Below, in pieces: positions 8,054 through 17,858 of a DNA stretch of 64,000 bases. Made by a program: the position numbers and the translations under genes. How positions within the stretch are numbered: the first letter of the stretch is position 1; the number at the start of each line of letters is the position of its first letter. This DNA is from Pseudomonadota bacterium (GTDB taxonomy: Bacteria > Myxococcota_A > UBA796 > CAJQPC01), in assembly GCA_024228935.1 (NCBI GenBank), contig JAAESX010000051.1, positions 16,696 to 80,695 on the forward strand, written 5' to 3'. Under the pieces are notes generated by a model that searched no databases, was not told the origin of the DNA, and saw only the letters and a program-made list of their open reading frames with translations.

Positions 8054-10860
8054 TCGGGCAGCACCCGCCAGGCCGGCAGCTCGGGCCCGGGCAGCCACTC
8101 ATCGCCCACCGCGATGCCACCACGGGGCAGCCCCAGGGGCGCGACCAGGCGCTCGCCGTCCCTCTCGATCACCACGAAGACCAGCCCCTGATCGGGGTCC
8201 TCGAACGCCCACGTCGTGGCGCCGAGCTGCCCGGCGTCCCAGCTCAGGCGCTCGAGCGCGCCCGGGTGACGGGTCTCGTGGAACAGGCGCAGGTCCTCGA
8301 GCAGGACGTCGCCCCAAGGCGTGGCCTCCTCGCCGCCGAGCACCGCCTCGAGCGAGCCTTCGTGCACGTCGATGCGCGCGTGTCGAAGCAGGGCCTCGAG
8401 CTCGCTGCCGGGCTCGACCCCACCGTAGAGCAGACGGTAGGGCGGGTTCAGGTAGGCGGTGACGTACACCCCTCCCGCCGCGCGGACCGCGTCCCGACGG
8501 GGGTTCGCCGGGTCGTAGAAGCGGATGCGTCGCTCGGCGCCGTCCCACCACAGGGGCCGACCGCCGCCGTACCGGACCAGGCCGGCCAGCTGGTAGATGA
8601 AGTCCGGGATCTCGTCGTCGCGCGCCAGGGGCCGCCCGATGGTCAGCACCGCCTCGGCGCCCGGGACCTCGTCCTCGCGCGACGCCTCGACCGCGACCAC
8701 CTGCAGCTCGGGGATGCCGAGCGCCAGGTCGCGCAGGACGGCCAGCTCGGGGGAGGCCGGACCGGCCTGCCGGACCGCGCTGGCGTCCAGGTCTGCGCGA
8801 GCGTCGTGCACCAACAGCGCGCTCGCGTCCATCGCGTGGAACCAGGCCTCGCCGACATCGATGGCCTGGTGATGCCGACCGGCCGCCCGGACCTCGACGG
8901 CGATGGGCTCGCCGACGGTCCGCAGCGTCAGGCTGTAGCGAGGCGGCTCGCGCTCGGGCATCGGCACCAGCTGGACGAACTCCTCGTCGTAGACGACGAC
9001 CATGTCCATCGAGGCGGCGTGATCCGACGCGACCCGCAGCCACCGAGGGTCGCCCTCCCGGGCCCGGATCAACAGCTGGAGGACGCCCCGGTCGAGGAGC
9101 GAGAGCGTCGCCGGCGTCTCCGCCCCCCGCGGCAGGTTGTCCGTGGTGCGGGGGTAGCCGTCCTCGTCCCAGAGAGGCGCGAGCTCGCTCGCCGCGGGCA
9201 CGTCGAACGTCCTCAGCGCCAGCTCGAGCAGCGCCAGCTCCGAGAGCGAGAGCCTGGCGGCGCCCCGGCCCGCGTACTCGAACTCGACGGGCACATCGAC
9301 CAGCACCTCGGACAGCGCGTCCAGGGGCAGCTCGTCGGGGATCGAGCCCGGCACGTCCAGGTGGGTCGCCTCGTCCGCCGCCAGGATGAGGACCTTGCGT
9401 TGCGGCTCGTGCAGCCGACGACGCATCTCGGACGAGGGCGAGAGCAGCACCACGTCGGCGTCCAGCATCGCGCCCAGCGAGACGGCTGCCTCGGACAGGC
9501 CCGGGACGGCATGGGCGTCTGGGACCCGGATCTCCAGCTCGCCGCTGCCTTCGCGCAGCCACGCCGAGCCCGTGAGCCCCAGGCTGCCCGAGTGGATGAC
9601 CGCGCCGTCGTCGGCGACCTCGACCTGGACCCGCTCGCCCTGCCAGGGCACGCCGCCGTGCGCCGCGATGATGGCCGTGCGGACCTCGCCGGTGGACAGC
9701 GCCCCCTGGTCCACGTGCGGTGCCGTCACGGTCTGGACCACGCGACGACGCGAGGAGATGTCGCTCAGCGAGTCGCCCTCGAGGCTTCCGGCGCCCGCCA
9801 GGCCAGCCCGCAGACCGACGAGGCCCTGGCCCAGCATGAGCCCCAGCACCGCAGTCCCGAAGGAGATGGCGAGCGCCGGGAGCAGGACCCGCGCGACGTA
9901 GCCATGGCGGTAGCAGCGCACGCCGACGATGGCGGGCAGCAGGTACCCGAACCCGAACAGCTCGCCGATCCGGAAGCCGGGCCAGAGACCCTGGCCCGCC
10001 CAGGCGAGGACGTACTTCAAGACCCAGGACACGGCGAACGCCAGGACGATCGGTCTCAGCCCGGACAGGTTGGCGGTCCGAAGGGGCCAGCGGCTGGTCA
10101 GGAACCGCATGCTCGCGACGATGAGCAGGATCTCGCCGACGGTCGCGAGCAGCTTGGTCGGCTCGAGCCAGCTGATCGCCAGCAGTCCACAGACGATGAT
10201 CCCGCCGAAGTCCCAGCCGTACCGGGCGGTCGTGTGGGACGCGACGAAGGCCCCGATGAGGATGAGGACGTACTCGCGCGGTGCGTCGATGAACGACCAG
10301 CTCAGGTCCTCGTAGGTGAGCTCGAACTCGCTCAGGCTGAAGTTCGTGTACGGCACCATCACGAAGACGAGCAGCGCGTAGACGACGAGGACGGGGATCG
10401 CGACCAGCGGCACGCCGCGCAGGAGACCCGGCTTCCACAGCGTGTTGGCCGTCAGCGGGACGAGCACCAGGCCCAGCGAGTGCCACCCGCCGCCGAGCTC
10501 GAAGCCCGCTCCCTCGAGGACCCCTCGGAAGGCGTCGCCCTCCATCACCATTCGGACGAAGACCGAGAGCAGGATGATGAGGAAGAACCGGTCGCGGCCG
10601 AACACGCGGTCGACGAGCGGCCGGGGTGACGCCATCCGTCCGAGCGCGTGGGTCAGCAGGTAGGTGACCACCGCCTCGGCGGCGACCATCGCCGCCGCCT
10701 CGGGCCGCACCGCCAGGACCGCGCCCAGGTAGCCGGGGACGACCAGCCCGGTGGCCGGCCAGCCGAACCGCTCGGCCAGCACCCACAACAGCACCACGCC
10801 GAGCAGCACTGCTGTGAGCAGGCTGTTGTCGACATAGGCACCGGGTAGCAGGTCCAGCAA
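8050..10860 (-). CDS. PgsC/CapC-like polytopic membrane protein, double domain plus large soluble tail
   Basis: 936 residues from a TTG start. Residues 13-105 match the PgsC/CapC family of poly-gamma-glutamate synthesis, including the hallmark TGLVVPGYLGAVLA at 37-50; a second, more divergent copy lies at about 200-300 (GGIIVCGLLAISW). About 10-12 membrane segments occupy the first 350 residues, followed by about 580 soluble residues with alternating strands and helices. Known PgsC is about 150 residues and works with the PgsB ligase and PgsA; neither is visible here. The role could be export or modification of an anionic polymer, but this is inference. It heads the visible coupled run of five genes, 87 bp after the CHASE2-like gene. 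Confidence 0.8.
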   Translation of the reverse strand: MLDLLPGAYVDNSLLTAVLLGVVLLWVLAERFGWPATGLVVPGYLGAVLAVRPEAAAMVAAEAVVTYLLTHALGRMASPRPLVDRVFGRDRFFLIILLSVFVRMVMEGDAFRGVLEGAGFELGGGWHSLGLVLVPLTANTLWKPGLLRGVPLVAIPVLVVYALLVFVMVPYTNFSLSEFELTYEDLSWSFIDAPREYVLILIGAFVASHTTARYGWDFGGIIVCGLLAISWLEPTKLLATVGEILLIVASMRFLTSRWPLRTANLSGLRPIVLAFAVSWVLKYVLAWAGQGLWPGFRIGELFGFGYLLPAIVGVRCYRHGYVARVLLPALAISFGTAVLGLMLGQGLVGLRAGLAGAGSLEGDSLSDISSRRRVVQTVTAPHVDQGALSTGEVRTAIIAAHGGVPWQGERVQVEVADDGAVIHSGSLGLTGSAWLREGSGELEIRVPDAHAVPGLSEAAVSLGAMLDADVVLLSPSSEMRRRLHEPQRKVLILAADEATHLDVPGSIPDELPLDALSEVLVDVPVEFEYAGRGAARLSLSELALLELALRTFDVPAASELAPLWDEDGYPRTTDNLPRGAETPATLSLLDRGVLQLLIRAREGDPRWLRVASDHAASMDMVVVYDEEFVQLVPMPEREPPRYSLTLRTVGEPIAVEVRAAGRHHQAIDVGEAWFHAMDASALLVHDARADLDASAVRQAGPASPELAVLRDLALGIPELQVVAVEASREDEVPGAEAVLTIGRPLARDDEIPDFIYQLAGLVRYGGGRPLWWDGAERRIRFYDPANPRRDAVRAAGGVYVTAYLNPPYRLLYGGVEPGSELEALLRHARIDVHEGSLEAVLGGEEATPWGDVLLEDLRLFHETRHPGALERLSWDAGQLGATTWAFEDPDQGLVFVVIERDGERLVAPLGLPRGGIAVGDEWLPGPELPAWRVLPE

Positions 10861-10947
10861 CGGCAGGAGAACTCAGGAAGCGGACAGGGTAGGGCAGCCG
10901 CCCCGAAGGAAGAACTCAATCGGCTTTCGCCCGGCTTTCGACCCCGC

Positions 10948-12702
10948 TCAGGCGCTGCGGTCCACACGGCGGCCACCGTCGCTGACGAGCCTGGGACCAA
11001 GCATGCCGGAGCGCTGGGCGGCGGTGTTCCCGTCGACCATCTCGATGACGAAGCCGGCCAGCCGACCTTGGTCATGCGAAGCGGTCAGGAGCAGCAGACA
11101 GCCGCTGGAGTGCGGCATCCGGATGGTCCCTTCGCCGTTCATCACCCCGGTGACCTGTCCGCGTGTGCCGCCGACGACAGACCACAGGTCCATCAGCTTC
11201 GGCGACCCCGAGCGACCGTTCGGGAAGAGGACGTCTTCGAGCTTCTGGTCGACGTTCACGAGGCGCCCCAGCGGGTCGAACAGGGCCCGTGCGTGGGCGC
11301 CGGACTTGATCATCTTCGCGTCCGACAGCAGCGCGTCGAGGGCGGCGTGGACGATCCCGACGCCGACCGAGATGTAGGCCTCGACGTTCTCGAGGCGAGG
11401 CGCGCTCACCCGCGACTTGCGGCCCTGGTGGGCAGCCACCGCGTACAGCGGGCGAAGGTCCGGCTCCAGGCTGGTCGGGTCGATCAGCAGCACGCCGCGA
11501 CGTCCGCAGCGCGAGCTGAGCTCGAGCACGACGGGGTCGGCGAAGGGCGGCGGCGCGTCGTCGGTCAGCGTGAGCTCCCCCGCGACGCCGCAGGCGGCGA
11601 CCGTCTTGAACACGCCATCGATCTGCTCGACGGCCCAGACCCGCTCGGCCACGCCGAGGTCGACCGCGCTCCGGCAGAGCTCCTGCCAGTCCCGCTCGAG
11701 GTCCTCGGTGTGCGGCTCGATGTGGAGCTGCCAGATGGCCCGGTCGACGAGCGCCTTGAAGCGCGCGCTGTGGCTGATCCACCGCAGGGTCGACGCGGCC
11801 AGGATGCCGGCGACCATCGTGACGAGTGGCACCTCGACAGGCAGCAGCACGCCGACGGCGAACGGGACGACCGACAGCACGACCGCGACCGGCGCCAGGG
11901 TCATCCAGCGTCGACGCCGTGTCGTCTGCAGCAGCAGGCCCGCCGCGAGCGCGCCCGCGAAGAGCCCGATCAGCGCCGAGGCGAACCGCGGGGCTGGCAG
12001 GTGGGCGGTGGTCGCCGTGGTGCGGGTCAGCACCTCGGCCAACGGCATGGGCCCAGCCGCGGTCTCGACCAACGGTACGGCCCACGGGGTCGTCTCTCCG
12101 AGCACGACGACACGCCCCTCCATGGCGTCGGGGTCGAGGTAGGTGAGGTTGTCGACGCCGACCGTCGGCACAGCATCTCCGCCGACCGCGATCAGGCGCT
12201 CACCGCGCCCGCCCTGGCCAAGCGCCTGAGCGACCTGGCCCGAGAACGTCGGATGCGCGGCGGTTCCCATCGACCAGCGGCGTGTGATGCCGTCCCAGTC
12301 CTCGGTCAACCCGACGCCACGCCCGTCTCCACGGTCGAGCCGGACGACCCCATCCAGCTCTCCAGGCGGGTTGACTGCGGCGACCTGTACAGCCCCCGCT
12401 TCCTGCGCCACGGCGATCGCGCTCTTCCAGTCGTCCAGACCCTCGGCGGAGTCCATGGCGACGAGCAGAACGCCCTCTCCAGCCAAGGCTTCTACGCGCC
12501 CGCTCTCGAGGAGTGCATCGGTGACAGGTTGAAGCCCCTGTGCAGCGATCCACCCCGTCATCGCCGCCATCAACGCAGCGAGAGTCACGGTCGAAATGAA
12601 GCCCGGAGAGAGAGAACGCAGCGCGCGAGCCAGTTGGCTCGCATTCCGACGCTTCGCGAGCGTGTCGCGTAGCACCTGCGCTGTCGAACATCCGTCCGGC
12701 AC
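10948..12702 (-). CDS. CHASE2-like sensor protein without recognised output domain
   Basis: 584 residues from GTG 12702, chosen because upstream sequence is antisense to the divergent gene and a purine-rich stretch precedes it. One membrane segment at about 33-55 is followed by an extracytoplasmic region of 180 residues with CHASE2-like features (GITRRWSMG near 138; AMEGRVVVLGETTPWAVPL at 193-211), then three closely packed membrane segments (about 240-304), exactly the CHASE2 layout. The cytoplasmic part (310-584) is not a recognisable kinase, cyclase or phosphatase; it has a Cys pair region and a GVGIVHAALDALLSD helix. It precedes the PgsC-like operon on the same strand, so it may sense envelope state and control it; that link is inference. 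Confidence 0.75.
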   Translation of the reverse strand: MPDGCSTAQVLRDTLAKRRNASQLARALRSLSPGFISTVTLAALMAAMTGWIAAQGLQPVTDALLESGRVEALAGEGVLLVAMDSAEGLDDWKSAIAVAQEAGAVQVAAVNPPGELDGVVRLDRGDGRGVGLTEDWDGITRRWSMGTAAHPTFSGQVAQALGQGGRGERLIAVGGDAVPTVGVDNLTYLDPDAMEGRVVVLGETTPWAVPLVETAAGPMPLAEVLTRTTATTAHLPAPRFASALIGLFAGALAAGLLLQTTRRRRWMTLAPVAVVLSVVPFAVGVLLPVEVPLVTMVAGILAASTLRWISHSARFKALVDRAIWQLHIEPHTEDLERDWQELCRSAVDLGVAERVWAVEQIDGVFKTVAACGVAGELTLTDDAPPPFADPVVLELSSRCGRRGVLLIDPTSLEPDLRPLYAVAAHQGRKSRVSAPRLENVEAYISVGVGIVHAALDALLSDAKMIKSGAHARALFDPLGRLVNVDQKLEDVLFPNGRSGSPKLMDLWSVVGGTRGQVTGVMNGEGTIRMPHSSGCLLLLTASHDQGRLAGFVIEMVDGNTAAQRSGMLGPRLVSDGGRRVDRSA

Positions 12703-12789
12703 GAAGTCTTCCCTCAAGGATCTGGTTGTACCCCGAGATGAAGACCGCGTAGTTACCGCTTTCTTACCGGCCCCAGGTAGACTCACGTC
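12703..12789. promoter_or_regulatory. Divergent intergenic region, likely two promoters
   Basis: This 87-bp gap separates two divergent GTG-started genes. On the plus strand a TTGTAC hexamer near 12724 and a TAGTTA hexamer 18 bp later are a possible sigma-70-type pair for the gene at 12790. The minus-strand gene has a GAGGGAAG ribosome-binding-like sequence just before its GTG. No palindromic operator is obvious. Confidence 0.3.
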
Positions 12790-13443
12790 GTGCTGCTCGC
12801 GCTCCTGGCCACGGTTCACGCCAACGAAGTCCAGTCGATCCGCTACGACATCCTGTTCAACGGCGAGATCGTCGGGCACCGGGATCTGACGATCACGTAC
12901 GTCCCCGAGGCCGACGGAGAGGTCCGCCTGCTGGAGTCCCGGACGGACGCGACGATCGCCGGACTGGCGCTTCGACAGCACGCGACGACCCTCGGGAGCC
13001 GTCGGTTCGAGGGCTTCGCGTCGTCGATGGAGGACCAGGACGGGTCCTGGGAGGTCCAGGCCGTCCGCAGCCCCACGGGCCTCGATGTCCGGACGACGAG
13101 CGCCACCGGCGTCCACGAGCAGAGCCTCGCCAACGTCGAGCTCACGACGCTCTCGCTGATGGATCCCGGGGTCCGGCTCACTCCTGGACACACCCGCGTC
13201 CTCTCCGCCGAGACCGGGGACACCACGGTCGGCACCCTCGAGCAGCTCGACGACGGGACCTGGACTCTCGTCACGGACGAGGGAACGCACCAGCTCCGCT
13301 ACGGGCCAGACGGCCACCTGCTGGAGTGGAACACCACCTGGCTGGGCCACCAGGTCGTGCTGCGCGGAGACGCCCCGCCCCCTCGGACCTGGGGCGGGAT
13401 GAGCGAGATCCCCGACCGCACCGTTGGCGAAGAAGCCTTGTGA
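12790..13443 (+). CDS. Exported beta-rich protein, DUF6134-like
   Basis: 217 residues from a GTG start. A very short signal peptide (MLLALLATVHANE) without basic residues precedes a domain beginning IRYDILFNGEIVGHRDLTI, which resembles the opening strands of DUF6134-type periplasmic proteins. The rest alternates beta strands with no cysteines. A role in outer-membrane or periplasmic substrate binding is possible, but the family match is weak. It converges with pyrC with a single base between the two stop codons. Confidence 0.7.
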   Translation: MLLALLATVHANEVQSIRYDILFNGEIVGHRDLTITYVPEADGEVRLLESRTDATIAGLALRQHATTLGSRRFEGFASSMEDQDGSWEVQAVRSPTGLDVRTTSATGVHEQSLANVELTTLSLMDPGVRLTPGHTRVLSAETGDTTVGTLEQLDDGTWTLVTDEGTHQLRYGPDGHLLEWNTTWLGHQVVLRGDAPPPRTWGGMSEIPDRTVGEEAL

Positions 13444-13444
13444 T

Positions 13445-14719
13445 TCAGGCGGGGTAGCGCAGCTTTCCTCGAAGGAACGTGTGGGTCACCTTGCCCTTGA
13501 AGGTCCGGCCCAGGAAGCACGAGTTCTTCGACCGGCCCTTGAGCTGATCGTCGGTGACCGTCCACGTCTCGGACGGATCGACAAGGACCAGGTCTGCCGG
13601 GGCGCCCTCGCCGACCACCGTGCCGACGCGTCCCTCCATCTTCAGGACGCGGGCGGGTCCGGCCGTCATGAGCTCGACCGCGCGGGTGTCCGGCAGGCGG
13701 CCGTCGTGCACGAACGTCAGGACCGACGCGAACGCCGTCTCCAGGCCGATGACCCCGAACGGAGCGTCGACGAAGCCCTTCGCCTTCTCCTCGGCCGAGT
13801 GCGGCGCGTGATCGGTGGCGACGGCGTCGACGGTGCCATCGAGCAGGGCCTCGACCAGCGCCAGTCGATCCGACTCGGCTCGAAGCGGCGGGTTCATCTT
13901 CTTGTTCGGATCACCGCCCGCGCAGGCCTCGTCGGTCAGCAACAGGTGGTGGGGGCTCACCTCGCAGGAGACCGGCAGGCCCTCGAGCTTGGCGGCCCGG
14001 ATGGCGTCCAGGCTGCGCTTCGTCGAGGTGTGGAGCACGTGGTACCGAGCGCCCGTCTTGCGCGCGAGCGCGACGTCCCGCTCGACCATCATCCCCTCGG
14101 CCTCGGAGGACTGGCCCCGAACCCCGAGCGCCTTGGACGTCGGCCCGAGCGTCATCGGCGCGTGCTCGGTGAGGTCGATGTCCTCGGCGTGCTGCATGAA
14201 GAGCAGGTCGTGCTCGGCGCACTGCCGCAGGCTGCCCTCCATCAAGCCGTCGTCCATGACGGGCATGCCGTCGTCGGTGATGGCGATGGCTCCAGCGCCC
14301 TTGAGCACGCCGTGGTCGGTGAGCTCCTCGCCCTGGATCCCGACCGTCGCGCAGGCGGCGACCAGGATGCGGATGCCGTCGACGCGCTCGGCCTCCTCGG
14401 ACTCGAACGCGACCAGCTCGGGCGTGTCCAGGCTGGGACGGGTGTTCGGCATGACCACGACGCTCGTGATGCCGCCGGCCAGCGCCGCTGCGCTCCCGGT
14501 CTGGATGGTCTCCTTGTACTCGAACCCGGGCTGCCGGAAGTGGACCTGGATGTCCACGAGGCCAGGCATGGCCCACTTGCCGGTCGCGTCGATGACGTCA
14601 TCGGCGGCGGGATCGGCCGGGTCGATCTGGATGCCGTCGGGGCTGACGAGGAGATCGGCGATCCGGTCGATGCCAGCGGCCGGGTCGATGAGTCGGGCGT
14701 TTCGGATGAGGGTCGTCAT
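13445..14719 (-). CDS. pyrC: Dihydroorotase (pyrimidine synthesis)
   Basis: 424 residues. It catalyses reversible cyclisation of N-carbamoyl-aspartate to dihydroorotate, step three of UMP synthesis, in the cytoplasm. Family signatures are visible: PGLVDIQVHFRQPGFEYKET (metal-site strand), PNTRPSLDTPE, the SCEVSPHHLLLTDE His pair and the diagnostic ATDHAPHS motif near the C-terminus. The first metal His of the usual HxH is Gln here (QVHFR), as also occurs in a known subgroup of dihydroorotases. Start ATG 14719 gives the canonical MTTLIRNARLIDP opening; the long upstream open frame is antisense to the next gene. It has no pyrimidine gene neighbours, and 33 bp separate it from the divergent VTT gene. 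Confidence 0.95.
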   Translation of the reverse strand: MTTLIRNARLIDPAAGIDRIADLLVSPDGIQIDPADPAADDVIDATGKWAMPGLVDIQVHFRQPGFEYKETIQTGSAAALAGGITSVVVMPNTRPSLDTPELVAFESEEAERVDGIRILVAACATVGIQGEELTDHGVLKGAGAIAITDDGMPVMDDGLMEGSLRQCAEHDLLFMQHAEDIDLTEHAPMTLGPTSKALGVRGQSSEAEGMMVERDVALARKTGARYHVLHTSTKRSLDAIRAAKLEGLPVSCEVSPHHLLLTDEACAGGDPNKKMNPPLRAESDRLALVEALLDGTVDAVATDHAPHSAEEKAKGFVDAPFGVIGLETAFASVLTFVHDGRLPDTRAVELMTAGPARVLKMEGRVGTVVGEGAPADLVLVDPSETWTVTDDQLKGRSKNSCFLGRTFKGKVTHTFLRGKLRYPA

Positions 14720-14752
14720 GCCTTCTACATATCCCGTGATACTGCCTGGGAG

Positions 14753-15316
14753 ATGTCCGCCAAGAACGCCGTGCGCGTCGGAATCCTGATCGCCGTGGTC
14801 GCGCTGATGGCGACGGGCTGGTTCTTCGACGTGCACCAGCGCGTGGACATCGACCTGGTCCGGACCACGCTGCTGGATCTGGGGCCTCTCGGGGGCCTGG
14901 GCTTCGTCGTGGCCGTGTCGCTGCTCCAGCCACTGCACCTCTCGGTCCACGCCTTCCTGCTGGCCGCCGCGCTGGTGTGGGAGCCGGTCGAGGCGATGAT
15001 TTACGGCTGGCTCGCCTGCATGGGCTGCGCGCTGACGAGCTTCGTCTTCGGGCGCTTCATGGCCCGCGACTGGGTGCAGGCGAACCTGCCCGCGAAGTTC
15101 CGCCGGTACGAGGACGCGCTCGAGCTGAACACGTTCAAGACGGTGCTCATCCTGCGGCTGTTGTTCTTCACGACGCCGATGCTGCAGTTCTTCTATGGCA
15201 CCGTGAAGCTGCGGTTCTGGCACTGGCTGGCGGCGAGCGGGCTCGGGTTCGTTCCGTACGTCGTCATCATGGTGCTGTTGAGCGACCAGGTGATCGCTTG
15301 GCTGGAGCTGGGCTAG
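14753..15316 (+). CDS. VTT-domain (TVP38/DedA-like) membrane protein
   Basis: 187 residues with four to six hydrophobic segments (16-33, about 45-75, 80-105, 140-160, 165-183). The central G-rich motif between segments (YGWLACMGCALTSFVFGRFM) and the FFYGTVKLRFW loop fit the VTT/SNARE-associated Golgi protein family, whose members act as lipid scramblases or flippases of the inner membrane. ATG 14753 follows a GGGAG ribosome-binding sequence and is the first methionine before the first membrane helix. A 540-bp non-coding repeat region follows. Confidence 0.85.
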   Translation: MSAKNAVRVGILIAVVALMATGWFFDVHQRVDIDLVRTTLLDLGPLGGLGFVVAVSLLQPLHLSVHAFLLAAALVWEPVEAMIYGWLACMGCALTSFVFGRFMARDWVQANLPAKFRRYEDALELNTFKTVLILRLLFFTTPMLQFFYGTVKLRFWHWLAASGLGFVPYVVIMVLLSDQVIAWLELG

Positions 15317-15362
15317 CCGGTCGGCGAACAGTGACGACTCGAGTGTCCCCTCCGTCGGTGAG

Positions 15363-15480
15363 GAGTGCGCAGAAGTCCGAGGCTGACGGTCACCCGACGA
15401 GAACTGCGTTGCTGAGTGCGCAGAAGTCCGAGGCTGACGGTCACCCGACGAGAACTGCGTCGCCAGGGACCCAGAAGTCC
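15363..15480. repeat. Tandem repeat, 47-bp unit, 51-bp period
   Basis: Two copies of a 47-bp unit are identical (15363-15409 and 15414-15460). A third, partial copy (CCAGAAGTCCGACGCT) begins near 15471. The two full units are separated by only 4 bp, so this is a direct duplication rather than a spaced repeat array. Confidence 0.9.
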
Positions 15481-15718
15481 GACGCTACGGCCCGGATTCG
15501 AGCGGCTCGACCGAGACACTGGAACGGCCGAGTGAGATGCCGCGAGTGTCCCTGGGCGGGACGTTCAGCGCGGGTCAGTCCGTGAGGCGGCGCGAGTGTC
15601 CGTCATGGGGCCACTCAGCGCGCCTGAGGTCCGGACGCCGAGGCCAGGTACTGGACCGAGGCGTCGAGCTGTCGACCGTCGCGGACACAGCCATGGCCAA
15701 GGACCTACGGCAGTCGAG

Positions 15719-15774
15719 CAGTTGGGGGCGAACTGCCGGAATCGCGCAGTTGGGTGCGAACTGCCGAAGTCGCG
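15719..15774. repeat. Tandem 28-bp repeat, each unit a small hairpin
   Basis: Copies at 15719-15746 and 15747-15774 differ at three positions. Each contains CAGTT, a 7-nt loop and AACTG, so each unit can fold into a short stem. The second copy extends to GCAGTT/AACTGC. This same 6-nt stem sequence is also part of the long palindrome at 48495-48568. Confidence 0.85.
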
Positions 15775-15858
15775 CAATGGCGCGAAGCGAGAACATCGTC
15801 CGCGGCGGGGACGCTTGCCGAAGGAGCTCGACGTGCACATCCCTCCCCCCGTGCAGCC

Positions 15859-16269
15859 ATGTCGACCCTCCTCCGCCTCCCATTCGGTCTCATCGACCGC
15901 GGGTTCCGCATGCGCTCCCTCACCGCGCGGGCCGAGCCCCCCCACCAACAGTTCCGGCTGAGCGGCCCGGAGAGGGCCTTCGTGCGCGTGCTCCTGAGCC
16001 GCCGGCGGCTGTGGACCTGGCGCTGCAACCAGAAGCACTACTGCGGTGACTTCGTCGTGGTCGACATGAGCGAGGCGCGCCCGAGCCACCGGGTGGCCCA
16101 GGTCATCGAGCTCAAGTCCCGCAGCCCCCTGAAGACCGGTCGGCCCGGGATCCAGATGTCCCGAGCCCACCGCGTGTCGAAAGCCCTGGTCGATCGTGGG
16201 GTTCTGGACGTCGGCGCCGAGCGTCTGCTCATCCAGGGAACGATTGACGCGATCCTGGCATCGCTCTGA
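15859..16269 (+). CDS. Small protein with PD-(D/E)XK-like signature
   Basis: 136 residues from ATG 15859. The core CGDFVVVDMSE followed about 15 residues later by VAQVIELKSRS has the D...ExK spacing of PD-(D/E)XK-fold proteins, and related myxobacterial proteins share the D-FVVVD/(E/D)LK pattern. There is a single Trp-rich segment before it (RRLWTWRCNQKHYCG) with two Cys that could bind metal. No signal peptide. It ends 38 bp before tldD. Nuclease activity is only a possibility; no known family can be assigned with confidence. Confidence 0.65.
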   Translation: MSTLLRLPFGLIDRGFRMRSLTARAEPPHQQFRLSGPERAFVRVLLSRRRLWTWRCNQKHYCGDFVVVDMSEARPSHRVAQVIELKSRSPLKTGRPGIQMSRAHRVSKALVDRGVLDVGAERLLIQGTIDAILASL

Positions 16270-16307
16270 GCGAGCGTGGTACGAGGTTCCCTTCTTTTGT
16301 AGCGAGG

Positions 16308-17850
<1,543 letters not shown>

Positions 17851-17858
<8 letters not shown>

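Larger units (their letters stand above)
15317..15858. other. Non-coding repeat-rich stretch
   Basis: No convincing gene. Open frames here are short, differ in codon use from neighbours and do not resemble proteins. The stretch holds three separate families of short tandem duplications: a 51-bp-period pair at 15363-15460, a 50-bp-spaced CGCGAGTGTCC at 15541 and 15591, and a 28-bp pair at 15719-15774. It could carry a small RNA, regulatory hairpins or simply recombination-generated duplications. Confidence 0.6.

Noticed and set aside
811..10629. Very long plus-strand open frames opposite the envelope operon (for example 811-2964, 5459-8191, 8266-10629).
   Set aside because: They are antisense shadows of real minus-strand genes in GC-rich DNA: Arg/His/Asp/Gly-heavy, without signal peptides, domains or ribosome-binding sites, while the minus-strand frames have signals, coupled starts and recognisable motifs.
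8050..10860. Poly-gamma-glutamate capsule operon.
   Set aside because: Only the PgsC-like part is present; PgsB ligase and PgsA are absent in view, and the other genes do not resemble them.
15363..15480. Possible CRISPR array.
   Set aside because: Only two full copies, 47 bp long with a 4-bp gap, and no unique spacers of constant length or cas genes.
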